Source of the DNA: Psychromonas algicola
GTDB lineage: Bacteria; Pseudomonadota; Gammaproteobacteria; Enterobacterales; Psychromonadaceae
Assembly (NCBI RefSeq): GCF_004378355.1
Contig: NZ_SNUB01000015.1
Location: 1-64,000 of the forward strand
DNA: 64,000 nt
Direction of reading: 5' to 3'
The notes beneath the pieces are model-generated. The model worked only from the letters and a program-made list of their open reading frames with translations, searched no databases and was not told the DNA's origin. Below are positions 17,022-27,646 of this stretch, piece after piece. Position numbers and translations under genes: made by a program. The number at the start of each line of letters is the position of its first letter. Position 1 is the first letter of the stretch.

Positions 17022-17399
17022 ATGACTCCTGTTACAAACGACAACTCAGTTTTAAATCTCAATGGCAGTACCAGTAATACTTCCAACCCCATTGTGGCTG
17101 ATGAACAACTAAACGTAGACAGTGAAGAAAATCAGCTAGTGAATATTGTATCTAAACAAGATAATGAACTCTCATTAACCGATGAAGGGCGCGCCTTACT
17201 TGCCGTATTGGCTGAAATTGATGAATCAGATAAAACAAATGATTTAGATATGGCGGATAAAGTTGAGTCCTTTACCTATGGCGCTTTTGGTATGGAGCAC
17301 CCTGACGATGTAAAAGAAGTTGCTGACAGTAGTTATTCTGCAGGGCAGTATTTAAAAGGTGCACTTTCAATTGGTGCAATGCTGCTGGCTATTGTTTAA
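17022..17399 (+). CDS. Hypothetical protein, 125 aa, acidic with hydrophobic C-terminus
   Basis: I do not recognise this protein. Residues 1-60 are Asn/Ser/Asp/Glu-rich and probably disordered. LSLTDEGRALLAVLAEIDES (about 50-70) looks helical, and the last ~16 residues (ALSIGAMLLAIV) are hydrophobic and could be a membrane tail. The ATG at 17022 is preceded by GAGGTAATTT, a good ribosome site. A weak hairpin, ATGATAAA...TTTATCAT, follows at 17403-17443. No neighbour points to its role. Confidence 0.6.
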   Translation: MTPVTNDNSVLNLNGSTSNTSNPIVADEQLNVDSEENQLVNIVSKQDNELSLTDEGRALLAVLAEIDESDKTNDLDMADKVESFTYGAFGMEHPDDVKEVADSSYSAGQYLKGALSIGAMLLAIV

Positions 17400-17635
17400 T
17401 TGTATGATAAATTTAATTAAATGAGTGTAAGTTTTATCATAAAGTAAATATCGTAAATATCGTTTTACCAAGCTGTTCATGTAAGGTATTCCCTCCAATA
17501 AAGACGTGAAGTCTCCTAGAAAAACCGAATACATTTACGAAAATAAATATAACGATATAATCACTTTCAAATAATCGTTCTTTGATAAGTCAATTATCCA
17601 AAGCTATCTAATACCCGCTATAGAAAAGAGTTTTT

Positions 17636-18004
17636 ATGAATATAAAAGTATCGGTTGGAAAAAAGTCCACAACAATACGGTGGCAGTATCTAGGAGAGCA
17701 AAAGTTCCTGCGCCTTTTAGGTCTTGTTTCAGCTCAATATTCAACGGCTAAAAAGGTTATTATCACTATGGGGTGTGATGGAAAAATTAGACAATTAGGG
17801 CTTGATGGAGAGCAAATATCTGAGTTTTCTTTTTGCAATAGCGATCATTGTCGGTTTTATACATTAGCAGCGAGCATCGTCAGTGAATTAGGTGTTTGTG
17901 CGGTAATGGGGCATACACCAGAATTAAATGGAGAAAGATTTTGGCAGCATGAAATTGATTTTGAGAAAAAAGAATTAGGCCCACCTGTTAGTAAGTGGCG
18001 ATAA
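17636..18004 (+). CDS. Hypothetical protein, 122 aa
   Basis: No family is recognised. The protein is mixed alpha/beta in composition with four Cys (CDG, CNSDHC, GVC) and no signal peptide or membrane segment. It starts at an ATG preceded by AAAGAG and ends 12 bases before the next gene, so the two are probably co-transcribed. CNSDHC followed by a later C could bind metal, but this is speculation. Confidence 0.6.
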   Translation: MNIKVSVGKKSTTIRWQYLGEQKFLRLLGLVSAQYSTAKKVIITMGCDGKIRQLGLDGEQISEFSFCNSDHCRFYTLAASIVSELGVCAVMGHTPELNGERFWQHEIDFEKKELGPPVSKWR

Positions 18005-18016
18005 AAGGTTATATGA

Positions 18017-19348
18017 GTGTCTATTTACCATTATTTTACAAACAAATTAATAATCATAGGGATTTTATTCATGTGCTTATCTACTTTCGCTTCTAGTGAA
18101 GAGGAGCTTTTTTTAAATCCTCTAGAAAGTTTTCCAACCTCTAGCGCTAGTTCTATCGCTCCTCCTTTTGATTTAGGATTAACTATTATTTCTAAGTCGC
18201 ATGTCACTCAAATTACGCGCCTTATCTATCCCGATGAAAGTGAGCATTCTGAAGTTGTTTTACAAGAGATTATTGATGTAGCACCTTCTATCATTGCTGT
18301 TATTGATGATTTTTTTGATAAAAATACTAAGATTAATAACCCTTCATTTGACTACAGTATGGATACTTATGATCTGCCTGATTGGAGTATTTACGATAGT
18401 TACATTTTACCCGAGGCAGCCTTAGTGGTTACTGCTTCGCTTTATTTTGATCCAAATAAAAAAGAAGAGGAGCCTTTCCATTCAAGTGGTCAAGCTTATC
18501 AAATCAAAGTGAGCCAAGTACTTACCAAATCGTTGTCTTCTATGGAAGTTCAAAACCTGAGTGGGCGGTTATTAGAAACGTTAGTTAATAAAATAAAATT
18601 GAAAGATTATAAAGAAATATCGTTCAATGATCTTAACCTTGAAAAAATAGAAAATACGTTTGGCTTATTTGAAGCGGGATCGACCACCTATGTACGCGAT
18701 GATTTATATGATGAGTATTCATTAACGTTTAAAAATAATTTTAATCTTTTTATTGAGCAAGTTGAGCAAACAGGACTGCAAGAGTCAGGGCTTTCTTTTA
18801 CTGCTAAAGGCGATGCAGATTCAATTGAGTTTACTTTGTCGCATCAATTTTTAGGTGGTTACTTTAGTTATAAAACCAATATAACCAGTACAGAACCCGA
18901 CGTTAGAGAAAAGAGCGATGCATTTTATCAGCAAGTCACTAAAGATTTAGCGTCTTCTAAAATAGGTAAAGCGACATCATTAGAGTATTTATCTGTTCAA
19001 TCATTAATCAATAAAGCCGTTACTCGTTTTAAAGAGTTAGGTATTGAAGCAAGGCTGGAAGGCGAAGATAAAGGTCAATATGCTATTTACTATAAAGAAA
19101 ATACTAAGGTGTATGCTTTTTTATTGGAAAATGTAGAAACAATTGCGGAGTGGTTTAAAGCAAATAAAATAAATAAACTCATCATTAACCCAGATCGTTT
19201 TTTTAATGGAGTCGCTTACCAAACGCAAAGTTACCGTAAAGATTCTGAAGTCTCTCTAAATGCTAAAGATTTTAAATATTTAGGTTTTAGTTGGCAGTCT
19301 CAAGATACGTTTTTTGAGCATTTAGAAACATTATCTAAAAGCGATTAA
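18017..19348 (+). CDS. Hypothetical exported protein, 443 aa
   Basis: Starting at the GTG at 18017 the protein opens with a signal peptide (KLIIIGILFMCLSTFAS, likely cleaved near residue 27) and is otherwise soluble and acidic, so it is probably periplasmic. An ATG at 18071 would cut the signal peptide in half, which argues for the GTG, with AAAGG about ten bases before it. No known domain is recognised. It lies 12 bases after the 122-residue gene, suggesting a two-gene operon of unknown role. Confidence 0.6.
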   Translation: MSIYHYFTNKLIIIGILFMCLSTFASSEEELFLNPLESFPTSSASSIAPPFDLGLTIISKSHVTQITRLIYPDESEHSEVVLQEIIDVAPSIIAVIDDFFDKNTKINNPSFDYSMDTYDLPDWSIYDSYILPEAALVVTASLYFDPNKKEEEPFHSSGQAYQIKVSQVLTKSLSSMEVQNLSGRLLETLVNKIKLKDYKEISFNDLNLEKIENTFGLFEAGSTTYVRDDLYDEYSLTFKNNFNLFIEQVEQTGLQESGLSFTAKGDADSIEFTLSHQFLGGYFSYKTNITSTEPDVREKSDAFYQQVTKDLASSKIGKATSLEYLSVQSLINKAVTRFKELGIEARLEGEDKGQYAIYYKENTKVYAFLLENVETIAEWFKANKINKLIINPDRFFNGVAYQTQSYRKDSEVSLNAKDFKYLGFSWQSQDTFFEHLETLSKSD

Positions 19349-19559
19349 ATATTTTTAAAAACAGGAAATGGAGTTAAGTGACGCATTTTTATCTGTGATA
19401 TATAAGTATTTTAAGCAGCAGGTAAAAGTTATATAAAGAGTTTTATTGCGTTAGTTAATCATGTGTTTTTCCGTTGTTTCTACTATATTGAATGTGTACA
19501 GTGGATCTTATTGTTGAAAGAATTAATGCTTAATATATAGCTATTTAAAGGGATTATTT

Positions 19560-20762
19560 ATGCGTCAAAAAGTCGAATTCAAAAGTGGCAATCACACTTT
19601 GAGTGGATTGTTAGAAACACCAGAATCAAATGTTAAATTTTATGCCTTGTTTGCGCATTGTTTTACCTGTGGTAAAGATGTTGCTGCAGCATCTCGTATT
19701 AGTCGCGCACTAACAGCAAAGGGAATCGCGGTTTTGCGCTTTGATTTTACTGGTTTAGGCAATAGTGATGGTGACTTTGCAAACACTAACTTCTCTTCTA
19801 ATGTGCAAGATCTCGTTGCTGCCGCTGACTTTTTACGTAAAGAATATCGCGCACCTAAGTTATTAATTGGTCATAGTTTAGGTGGTGCCGCTGTATTAGG
19901 CGTTGCAACGAAAGTACCGGAATCAGTTGCCGTTGTGACAATCGGCGCGCCATCTGATGCGGCACATGTTGCACATAACTTTGCAGCTCATATTGATGAT
20001 ATTGAAGCTCATGGTGAAGCTGAAGTTAACCTTGCAGGGCGAAAATTTAAAATTCAAAAACAATTCTTAGATGATATTAATAGCTATGGCAATAGTCATA
20101 TTAGTAAGCTTAAAAAAGCGCTACTAGTGATGCATTCTCCTATTGATAGCATTGTTAAAATCACCGAAGCGGAAAAAATATACCAATCTGCATTTCATCC
20201 TAAAAGTTTCGTTAGTTTAGATACCGCCGATCATTTATTAACCAATAAAAACGACGCTGAATATGCAGCCGATGTTATTGCCGCATGGGCAAGTCGATAT
20301 GCATCAAGTGATACAGATGCCTACCAAAGCAAAGTGCCTAAAGGCCATGTTCTAGTAGAAGAGAAAGATCATAAATTTGCACAACACGTAAGTACTTCAA
20401 GCCACTATTGGTTAGCTGATGAACCGGTTAAAGTAGGTGGCAGTAATACTGGCCCAGATCCATACGAACATCTATTGGCTGGATTAGGCGCATGTACTTC
20501 CATGACCTTAAGAATGTATGCAGAGCGTAAAAAACTGCCGATAGAACATATCAAGGTTCAATTAACGCATACACGCAATTATCAAGATGATTGTAATAAC
20601 TGCGAAGAAAAGAATGGCTTAGAAGCGATTGTACGTAACATTAGCTTTGTAGGTGATTTAGACGAACAACAAAAACAACGCTTCTTAGAAATTGCAGATA
20701 AATGCCCTGTGCATAAAACTCTGCATAGCAATGTAGCTGTCGTCAGTAAACTAGTAGAATAA
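19560..20762 (+). CDS. Bifunctional alpha/beta hydrolase - OsmC-family fusion
   Basis: Residues about 1-255 form an alpha/beta hydrolase with the nucleophile elbow GHSLGG (about 102-107), an upstream [10 protein letters not shown] and a possible His in DTADHLL. Residues about 265-400 are an OsmC/Ohr-like domain with [35 protein letters not shown] and a second Cys in DKCPVHKTL. OsmC proteins reduce organic peroxides with two reactive cysteines; both are present here (GAC and KCP). This two-domain arrangement is a known one in proteobacteria. A joint role in detoxifying lipid or ester peroxides is plausible but unproven. Confidence 0.88.
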   Translation: MRQKVEFKSGNHTLSGLLETPESNVKFYALFAHCFTCGKDVAAASRISRALTAKGIAVLRFDFTGLGNSDGDFANTNFSSNVQDLVAAADFLRKEYRAPKLLIGHSLGGAAVLGVATKVPESVAVVTIGAPSDAAHVAHNFAAHIDDIEAHGEAEVNLAGRKFKIQKQFLDDINSYGNSHISKLKKALLVMHSPIDSIVKITEAEKIYQSAFHPKSFVSLDTADHLLTNKNDAEYAADVIAAWASRYASSDTDAYQSKVPKGHVLVEEKDHKFAQHVSTSSHYWLADEPVKVGGSNTGPDPYEHLLAGLGACTSMTLRMYAERKKLPIEHIKVQLTHTRNYQDDCNNCEEKNGLEAIVRNISFVGDLDEQQKQRFLEIADKCPVHKTLHSNVAVVSKLVE

Positions 20763-20874
20763 AACTAAAAATATTTATTTTGAGTTTTATTCGTTATTGA
20801 TCAACCTTATTATTGTTTTATTGCTAGATAATTAGGTTGATCAATATATTGTTAATATCAATAAGGTGATGGTG

Positions 20875-21198
20875 ATGGATCTTAATTTTCTCTTAGAATA
20901 TAACTTAGGTTTGATATTAGTAGGGTTCATTGGTGTTTGCTCGCTTGCGTTTTTATTACTTCAAGCCTTTTTTCATGATAAAAATATTGCGATTGTTGCG
21001 CTAGTTGGTTTACTTGCTAGTAGAGCATCGTTAATTTTTCCTGCAATTGTTTCCAATATTATTATCTTATGTACAGCTGTCATTAACCTTGTGTTTATCT
21101 CTCTTTTTTTAGTGAAACACTATAAAAGTAAATTTGTATTTATCCCCATTTTTTTAATGCTCATCTCTATGGTTGTTTTATTTCTTTTTGCTTCTTGA
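20875..21198 (+). CDS. Small membrane protein, about 107 aa
   Basis: The protein is nearly all hydrophobic with three to four membrane helices (LGLILVGFIGVCSLAFLLLQAFF, IAIVALVGLLAS, IILCTAVINLVFISLFLV, FIPIFLMLISMVVLFLF). No family is recognised. I chose the ATG at 20875 because AAGG lies eight bases upstream; the in-frame GTG at 20866 and ATG at 20869 overlap that site. Its function is unknown. Confidence 0.65.
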   Translation: MDLNFLLEYNLGLILVGFIGVCSLAFLLLQAFFHDKNIAIVALVGLLASRASLIFPAIVSNIIILCTAVINLVFISLFLVKHYKSKFVFIPIFLMLISMVVLFLFAS

Positions 21199-21319
21199 AT
21201 TTAACCCATCACTGCTCGCTGTCTCGTTAACGTAAGTCTTTATTATAAGCTATGGTCTACACTATAAGAGTCGTTTTACACAAGTGTTTATTTTTATAGA
21301 TTAATAATAGGTTTTCATC

Positions 21320-21739
21320 ATGTTTGAATTACTTTACACAAGCCTTTCTCCTTCAGGATTAACTCATGCTGAATTGGTCGAGTTATTAGAAAGCGCAAGG
21401 TTAAAAAATAAGCTGCTTGGTATTACCGGCATGATGATTTATCACGAACGAGAGATCATGCAAATTCTAGAAGGTGAAAAAGAAGTAGTGGAAACTTTAT
21501 TTCAAACTATTTTAGAAGATAACAGACACACTAGTGTTAATGTTTTTTATCAAGGTGATATAGAAGAGAGAGCTTTCTGCGGATGGTCGATGGCATTAAA
21601 ACATTTAGACGATAAAGCAATTAAAATGATTGCCGTAGACTATGAGGGAAATGAACAAAAAGCTTCTGCGATAAGCATGTTAGTAGATAATCAAAATCGC
21701 GGTAAAAAAACATTTCTTTCCTTATTAGAAACTATTTAG
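21320..21739 (+). CDS. Short BLUF-domain blue-light photoreceptor, 139 aa
   Basis: BLUF proteins bind FAD and sense blue light. All key residues fall at a constant offset from the well-studied AppA protein: Tyr6 (LLYTS), Asn30 (RLKNK), Gln48 (IMQILEGE), Trp89 and Met91 (CGWSMAL), each 15 lower than AppA Tyr21, Asn45, Gln63, Trp104 and Met106. Only a ~40-residue helical tail follows the ~95-residue domain, so it is a stand-alone short BLUF that must signal through a partner protein. No output gene is adjacent; the neighbour downstream is convergent. Confidence 0.93.
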   Translation: MFELLYTSLSPSGLTHAELVELLESARLKNKLLGITGMMIYHEREIMQILEGEKEVVETLFQTILEDNRHTSVNVFYQGDIEERAFCGWSMALKHLDDKAIKMIAVDYEGNEQKASAISMLVDNQNRGKKTFLSLLETI

Positions 21740-21795
21740 TGGTACCAAGCCCCATAGTTCAAAAATAGCCTTGTCTAACAAATTGAAGGGTAAAA

Positions 21796-21832
21796 AAAAG
21801 CCCGAGAATAATAAATATTCTCGGGCTTTTTG
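21796..21832. terminator. Bidirectional terminator between the BLUF and RRM genes
   Basis: AAAAGCCCGAGAATA and TATTCTCGGGCTTTT form a perfect 15-bp stem with a 5-base loop, with A- and T-tracts on the two sides. It serves both convergent genes. Confidence 0.95.
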
Positions 21833-21847
21833 TATTTCTAGCCAGTA

Positions 21848-22306
21848 CTAACGAGCATCTTCACGCGGAGTGCGTTCATTTGCTTCACGTACTTTTAATG
21901 AACGTTCTTGGAATTCTTGTTCATTTAAAGCTTCAATAGCACGTGCTGCATCTTGCTCAGGCATTTCAACAAAACCAAAACCACGGCGTTTACCTGTGTG
22001 TTTGTCTTTCATTAAACGTACTGAAATAACTTTACCTTGTTCTGAAAATAATGTGCGGATAGCCATTTCGTTTGCACGGTAAGGTAAGTTACCTACATAG
22101 AGAGTTGTTGTTGCAAAATCACCTTCAGTTGCACTTGAAGCTGATGTTCCTTTACTTATGTGTGCGATTTGGATTGCAAAACCACTGATAACAGAACCAA
22201 TTGCGAATAAAGCTGCACCGTTCAGATTGATTGGAAGTAAAGTAATGGCTGCAGCACCGATTAAAGCAACTGCAACAGAAAGCAACACTGGTGTGTTAGA
22301 TTTCAT
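21848..22306 (-). CDS. Membrane-anchored RRM RNA-binding protein
   Basis: The N-terminal ~50 residues form two hydrophobic helices (VLLSVAVALIGAAAITLL, GAALFAIGSVISGFAIQIA). Residues about 65-145 are one RRM domain with RNP2 LYVGNLPY and RNP1 KRRGFGFVEM. Bacterial RRM proteins bind RNA and are often cold-induced. The membrane anchor would place RNA binding at the inner membrane. The long AT-rich upstream region fits a cold-shock type leader but I see no defining motif. Confidence 0.88.
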   Translation of the reverse strand: MKSNTPVLLSVAVALIGAAAITLLPINLNGAALFAIGSVISGFAIQIAHISKGTSASSATEGDFATTTLYVGNLPYRANEMAIRTLFSEQGKVISVRLMKDKHTGKRRGFGFVEMPEQDAARAIEALNEQEFQERSLKVREANERTPREDAR

Positions 22307-23048
22307 AATTTAATAACCTCAAAAAATAATAAAAAGAAAAGAATTGAAAACGTAAGCGAAAATCCAAAACAGATTGAATTAAGCATACTAATATAGTGCT
22401 TTTGAGAATACAGGCTAACTCCTTGCCATGGATAATCCATTAAAAGCGTTACTATTGTATGTTAAAAAACTGTTTTAGCGTTAATAGATTACAACATCAT
22501 GTTTAATCTTGTTCAACAAAAGTTGGAAATGTGAAGCAAACCACGCTGTTTGTGATTGAATTATGAACATTTAGTGCCTTTTTTGTGTCCAAGTTTTTAA
22601 AAAACTGAAAAAGTGAATGATTTATCTCGGCTAAATTTTAAACATTAAAGACGCTATAAATACATTATTGTTACAATTATGTTATTTGATGGTCGCTAAA
22701 AAAGACATTTTATAGTGATAAAATGATCTATTTACTTGGTTTAAATGAAGGATTGTGGATTACAATGTTCAAACTTTTTATCTACAATCCGTTGGCCTCA
22801 TAACCTACTAAATTTTACACCTTACAAGATAACGGGGATAAGCGTTTAAAGATGGCGATTAAAACAGAAATTCGCTAGAATGCACGGCAATTAAGATGCG
22901 TAAAATAGGCGCGTTAACACTAGACATCAAAAATAAGCATCAAAATAGCTAAAAACTTCTATAAATGTAGTTAAGCAGATGGTTCTTAATAACTTCTTAA
23001 GTTGTCTGCAATACACATATAGTCACTAAAAAGGTATTTATAGTATTC
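22307..23048. other. 742-base intergenic region between the divergent RRM and lepA genes
   Basis: No coding frame, tRNA or clear hairpin is seen. It must hold the promoters of both flanking genes. The half next to the RRM gene is suited to a long 5' untranslated region. The half next to lepA has no strong Shine-Dalgarno site, only AAGGTATTTATAGTATTC before the ATG. Confidence 0.4.
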
Positions 23049-24842
23049 ATGAAAAATATTCGTAACTTTTCAATCATTGCTCATATCGACCATGGTAAAT
23101 CAACCTTGTCAGATCGTTTAATCAGTACTTGTGGTGGGTTGACTGAGCGCGAAATGGAAGCGCAAGTAACTGATTCTATGGATATTGAGCGAGAACGTGG
23201 TATCACGATCAAAGCACAAAGTGTTACTTTGGATTATAAAGCAAAAGATGGTGAAACTTATCAGCTTAACTTTATCGATACGCCGGGACACGTGGATTTT
23301 TCATACGAAGTATCGCGTTCTTTAGCCGCTTGTGAAGGTGCCTTATTGGTTGTTGATGCCGGACAGGGTGTTGAAGCGCAAACATTAGCAAACTGTTACA
23401 CAGCATTAGAGATGGATCTGGAAGTGGTTCCTATCTTAAATAAAATCGACTTACCAGCTGCTGAACCTGATCGCGTTGCAGAAGAAATTGAAGACATTGT
23501 AGGTATTGATGCAACAGAAGCTGTTCGTTGTTCTGCGAAAACAGGTTTAGGTATCGACTTAGTTTTAGAAGAAATCGTACGCATGATTCCGCCACCAGAA
23601 GGTGACCTTGATGCACCTCTACAGGCGTTAATTATTGATTCGTGGTTTGATAACTACCAAGGTGTTGTTTCATTAGTGCGTATTAAACACGGCCAAATTA
23701 AAGTTGGCGATAAAATGAAAGTGATGACTACTGGTCAAGTTCATTTAGTGACTAAAGTGGGTTACTTTACGCCAAAACAAAAAGAAACAGGTATCTTAAA
23801 AGCAGGTGAAGTAGGTTATGTTATTTCCGGCATCAAAGATATTTTAGGTGCGCCAGTAGGGGATACATTAACATTAGCGGATAATCCATCACCTAAAGCT
23901 TTACCTGGTTTTAAACGTGTTCAACCGCAAGTGTATGCTGGATTATTCCCAGTGAGTTCTGATGACTATGAGAACTTCCGTGATGCATTGGGTAAACTAA
24001 GCATTAATGATGCTTCATTATTATATGAACCAGAGAATTCATCTGCATTGGGATTTGGTTTCCGTTGTGGTTTCCTTGGTTTACTACACATGGAAATTAT
24101 CCAGGAACGTTTAGAGCGAGAGTATGATATTGACTTGATCACAACTGCTCCGACTGTAATTTATGAAGTTGAACAAAATAATGGTGAAGTAGAGTACGTT
24201 GATAGCCCTGCTAAATTACCACCAACGAACAATATTAAAGAGATCCGTGAGCCAATTGCAGAGTGTAATATTTTAGTACCACAAGATTATTTAGGGAATG
24301 TTATAACCTTATGTATCGGTAAACGTGGCGTACAAACTAAAATGGCTTATCACGGCAAACAAGTTGCATTGACTTATGAAATTCCAATGGGTGAAGTGGT
24401 ATTGGATTTCTTTGATAGATTAAAATCTACAAGTCGTGGTTATGCCTCACTTGAATATAACTTTAGCCGTTTTCAGTTGGCTGATATGGTGCGTGTTGAT
24501 GTCATGATCAATGGCGATCGTGTTGATGCATTAGCTTTAATCACGCACCGAGATAACTCAGAATCTTACGGACGAGATTTAGTTGAAAAAATGAAAGATT
24601 TGATCCCTCGTCAAATGTTTAATATTGCGATACAAGCAGCGATTGGGAGTAAAATCATTGCACGTTCAACAGTTAAGCAATTAACTAAAAACGTATTAGC
24701 AAAATGTTATGGTGGCGATATCAGCCGTAAGAAAAAACTATTGAAGAAACAGAAAGAAGGTAAAAAACGTATGAAGTCTGTAGGTAATGTAGATGTGCCT
24801 CAAGAAGCGTTCTTAGCTGTACTTCATATCGGCAAAGATTAG
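23049..24842 (+). CDS. lepA: Elongation factor 4 (LepA)
   Basis: LepA is a ribosome-bound GTPase related to EF-G that acts on stalled or initiating ribosomes. The 597-residue length is standard. The G domain shows AHIDHGKST (G1), DTPGHVDF (G3) and NKIDLP (G4), followed by domain II, the EF-G-like III and V domains, and the LepA-specific C-terminal domain rich in Lys ([19 protein letters not shown]). It heads the conserved lepA-lepB-rnc-era-recO-pdxJ series, but a hairpin and about 190 bases separate it from lepB, so it may be transcribed on its own. Confidence 0.98.
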   Translation: MKNIRNFSIIAHIDHGKSTLSDRLISTCGGLTEREMEAQVTDSMDIERERGITIKAQSVTLDYKAKDGETYQLNFIDTPGHVDFSYEVSRSLAACEGALLVVDAGQGVEAQTLANCYTALEMDLEVVPILNKIDLPAAEPDRVAEEIEDIVGIDATEAVRCSAKTGLGIDLVLEEIVRMIPPPEGDLDAPLQALIIDSWFDNYQGVVSLVRIKHGQIKVGDKMKVMTTGQVHLVTKVGYFTPKQKETGILKAGEVGYVISGIKDILGAPVGDTLTLADNPSPKALPGFKRVQPQVYAGLFPVSSDDYENFRDALGKLSINDASLLYEPENSSALGFGFRCGFLGLLHMEIIQERLEREYDIDLITTAPTVIYEVEQNNGEVEYVDSPAKLPPTNNIKEIREPIAECNILVPQDYLGNVITLCIGKRGVQTKMAYHGKQVALTYEIPMGEVVLDFFDRLKSTSRGYASLEYNFSRFQLADMVRVDVMINGDRVDALALITHRDNSESYGRDLVEKMKDLIPRQMFNIAIQAAIGSKIIARSTVKQLTKNVLAKCYGGDISRKKKLLKKQKEGKKRMKSVGNVDVPQEAFLAVLHIGKD

Positions 24843-24890
24843 ACATTTCTAAACACTAACAATACTTAAGTTAGTGATGAAATAAAAATT

Positions 24891-24922
24891 AATGCGCAGG
24901 TTGGTTAACTTGCGCATTTTGT
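24891..24922 (+). terminator. Hairpin after lepA
   Basis: AATGCGCA and TGCGCATT (24891-24918) pair, continued internally by GTT/AAC, and a TTTTGTGTTTT tract follows. It may end or attenuate lepA transcription before lepB. Confidence 0.75.
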
Positions 24923-25030
24923 GTTTTAAACGAGTCATATTAGTTAAGCGTAATGAATACTTGTGCGGTCACCTCATGAGCGAATCAAAGTAATTAAGTA
25001 ATCTGATTTAAAAAATTAATAGGAAATAAA

Positions 25031-25951
25031 ATGGCAAATACATTTGCATTAATCTTAGTCATCTTGACCATTACAACTGGCTTTGTTTGGGTTTTAGATA
25101 AAATTAAATGGGCTAAAAAGCGTAAACAAGCCTATGCAGATTTACGTGCGCGCTCTGAAATTGAATTAGATGATAAAACGCTCGCAAAAATGGTTCCAGA
25201 AAATCCAATTGTTGAAAATGCTCGTGGGTTATTCCCAGTGATTGCTGTTGTTTTTATTTTGCGTTCGTTTATTTATGAACCTTTTCAAATTCCATCTGGC
25301 TCGATGATGCCAACATTATTGGTGGGGGATTTTATATTAGTTGAAAAGTTTTCATACGGAATAAAAGAACCTGTATGGCAAACAACCTTGATTCCTACTG
25401 GGCATCCTAAAAGAGGTGATGTTGCTGTGTTTAAATACCCTGAAGATCAACGTATTGATTTTATCAAGCGTGTTGTTGGTTTACCGGGTGACCGAGTGGT
25501 TTATAAAGATAAACAATTATATTTAATTCCTGCTTGTAATGAAGCCAAGTGTGGTGATTATAAAGCGCTTGATATGAGTTTCATAGGTGATGAGAACTTC
25601 AAACACGAAAGTGACACTATGCAAGTGTATACAGAAACATTGGGCGAAGCTGAACATCAGTTATTAATTAACCCAAAACGTAGAGAACCGGTAAATGCTT
25701 ACTATCAGCAGTCAGATGTAAATACTTATGCCTATGAATGGGTTGTGCCTGAAGGTAATTATTTCGTGATGGGAGATAACCGTGACAATAGCCGCGATAG
25801 TCGTTTCTGGGGATTTGTTCCTGAGCGCAATTTAGTCGGTAAAGCGGTTGCTAAATGGATAAGTTTTGAATTTGAAAATGGTGCGGATAGCTTCTTACCA
25901 AGCTGGATCCCATCAAATGTGCGTTTCGAACGTATAGGTAGTATTAAATGA
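25031..25951 (+). CDS. lepB: Signal peptidase I (LepB)
   Basis: LepB removes signal peptides from exported proteins at the periplasmic face of the inner membrane. Two N-terminal membrane segments (residues about 4-23 and 66-82) precede the catalytic domain. The nucleophile is Ser91 in IPSGSMMPT and the general base is Lys146 in [12 protein letters not shown]. The final conserved box is [12 protein letters not shown]. The length, 306 residues, is normal. Its stop overlaps the rnc start by four bases, so the two are translationally coupled. Confidence 0.97.
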   Translation: MANTFALILVILTITTGFVWVLDKIKWAKKRKQAYADLRARSEIELDDKTLAKMVPENPIVENARGLFPVIAVVFILRSFIYEPFQIPSGSMMPTLLVGDFILVEKFSYGIKEPVWQTTLIPTGHPKRGDVAVFKYPEDQRIDFIKRVVGLPGDRVVYKDKQLYLIPACNEAKCGDYKALDMSFIGDENFKHESDTMQVYTETLGEAEHQLLINPKRREPVNAYYQQSDVNTYAYEWVVPEGNYFVMGDNRDNSRDSRFWGFVPERNLVGKAVAKWISFEFENGADSFLPSWIPSNVRFERIGSIK

Positions 25952-26634
25952 ACATTAAAGAAGAAGAGTTAAAACGTTTAGAAAAAAGAATTGGTTACCA
26001 GTTTTCAGATTTTTCGTTGTTAAAACAAGCCTTAACGCATCGTAGTGCTTTAGGTTTACATAATGAACGCTTAGAATTTCTGGGTGATTCTATTTTAAGT
26101 TTTGTTATTTCCACTGATTTATATGCTCGCTTTCCAAAAGTAGATGAAGGTGATTTAAGCCGTATGCGTGCCACTTTAGTGTGTGGGAAAATGCTATCGG
26201 AAGTGGGACGAGAGTTTGTGCTAAGTGATTGTTTGATCTTAGGTCCTGGTGAATTAAAAAGTGGTGGATTCCGCCGTGATTCAATTATTGCAGACGGCGT
26301 CGAAGCCATTATTGGTGCTGTTTTCTTAGATTCTGATATTGATACAGTTAATAAACTAGTATTAAGTTGGTTTGATAGTCGTTTAAATACAATTAAACCA
26401 GGCATTAGCCAGAAAGATCCTAAAACACGTTTACAAGAACATTTACAGTCACGTAAACAAGCATTACCTGTTTACGAAGTGCTTGATGTAAAAGGTGAAG
26501 CGCATAATCAACAGTTCACTATGAGCTGCGAGATTGAAGGTATGGAAAAAGTGCAAGGTAAAGGTACAAGTCGTCGTAAAGCAGAACAAATTGCTGCAGA
26601 AGCAATGTTAACTGCCTTGTTAGGTGAGCAATAA
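25948..26634 (+). CDS. rnc: Ribonuclease III
   Basis: RNase III cuts double-stranded RNA, including rRNA precursors. The 228 residues hold the nuclease signature [11 protein letters not shown] (about 41-51), the second acidic cluster [13 protein letters not shown], and a C-terminal double-stranded RNA-binding domain ([15 protein letters not shown] to the end, with [18 protein letters not shown]). It overlaps lepB by four bases and is followed by era after 61 bases. Confidence 0.98.
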   Translation: MNIKEEELKRLEKRIGYQFSDFSLLKQALTHRSALGLHNERLEFLGDSILSFVISTDLYARFPKVDEGDLSRMRATLVCGKMLSEVGREFVLSDCLILGPGELKSGGFRRDSIIADGVEAIIGAVFLDSDIDTVNKLVLSWFDSRLNTIKPGISQKDPKTRLQEHLQSRKQALPVYEVLDVKGEAHNQQFTMSCEIEGMEKVQGKGTSRRKAEQIAAEAMLTALLGEQ

Positions 26635-26695
26635 TGTTTTCAACTAACAACTTGACTGTTTTAAACTTAACTATCATCTATTTAGGAGCTAAATA

Positions 26696-27598
26696 ATGAC
26701 ACAAAAATGTGGCTTAGTCGCAATCGTCGGGCGTCCTAATGTAGGTAAGTCGACACTTATTAATGCACTGCTTGGACAAAAAGTAAGTATTACTTCTCGT
26801 AAAGCGCAAACAACGCGTCACCGTATTTTAGGTATTGATACCGATGGTGATTATCAAACTGTGTTTGTTGATACACCGGGATTACATATCGAAGAAAAAC
26901 GTGCCATTAACCGTTTAATGAATCGTGCTGCATCCAGTTCAATTAACGATGTTGAAATGATCGTATTTGTTGTGGAAGGGACGCATTGGACTGCCGATGA
27001 TGAAATGGTATTGAAAAAATTTGAATACCTAAAATGTCCTGTGGTTTTGGCTGTGAACAAAATTGATAACGTTGAAGATAAAGAGCTGTTATTACCGCAC
27101 CTACAAAAAATAGGTAAGCTTTACAATTTCGCTCATATTTTACCTATGTCAGCTAAGTCAGGTGATAACGTTGAAAAAATACGTGAATGGTCAAAAGCGG
27201 TATTGCCTGAATCGGAGTTTTATTTTCCGGATGATTACATTACCGACCGTTCTTCTCGTTTTATGGCGTCAGAGATTGTTCGTGAAAAATTAATGCGCTT
27301 TTTAGGCGATGAATTACCGTATTCTGTGACTGTTGAAATAGAACAGTTTAAGCAAAAAGCGAATGGTTTATTACATATTAATGCATTGATTTTGGTTGAG
27401 CGTGATGGTCAAAAACGTATGGTTATTGGTAACAAAGGCGAAAAATTAAAAGCCATTGGCAAACAAGCCCGTATTGATATGGAAGAGTTATTTGATGCAA
27501 AAGTCTTTTTAGAGATTTGGGTTAAAGTGAAATCAGGTTGGGCTGATGATGATCGAGCATTACGCTCATTAGGTTACGGCGATGATTATAGCGGCTAA
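26696..27598 (+). CDS. era: GTPase Era
   Basis: Era binds the 3' end of 16S rRNA and helps assemble the 30S subunit. The G domain has GRPNVGKST (G1), DTPGLH (G3), NKIDNV (G4) and SAKSG (G5). The C-terminal KH domain contains [17 protein letters not shown] and ends [16 protein letters not shown]. The length of 300 residues is normal. AGGAG lies just before the ATG. It sits between rnc and recO as in most gammaproteobacteria. Confidence 0.98.
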   Translation: MTQKCGLVAIVGRPNVGKSTLINALLGQKVSITSRKAQTTRHRILGIDTDGDYQTVFVDTPGLHIEEKRAINRLMNRAASSSINDVEMIVFVVEGTHWTADDEMVLKKFEYLKCPVVLAVNKIDNVEDKELLLPHLQKIGKLYNFAHILPMSAKSGDNVEKIREWSKAVLPESEFYFPDDYITDRSSRFMASEIVREKLMRFLGDELPYSVTVEIEQFKQKANGLLHINALILVERDGQKRMVIGNKGEKLKAIGKQARIDMEELFDAKVFLEIWVKVKSGWADDDRALRSLGYGDDYSG

Positions 27599-27646
27599 TC
27601 GTAACTAGTTAGCTTTTAGAACACTAACATTTAAGCGGCGTTTATT

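Noticed and set aside
22585-22596. GTCCAAGTTTTT resembling the repeats at 119-250
   Set aside because: A single isolated partial match in AT-rich sequence; chance is sufficient.
22307-23048. Possible tRNA or structured RNA upstream of lepA
   Set aside because: No TPsiC-like GGTTCGAATCC pattern or paired arms were found on either strand.
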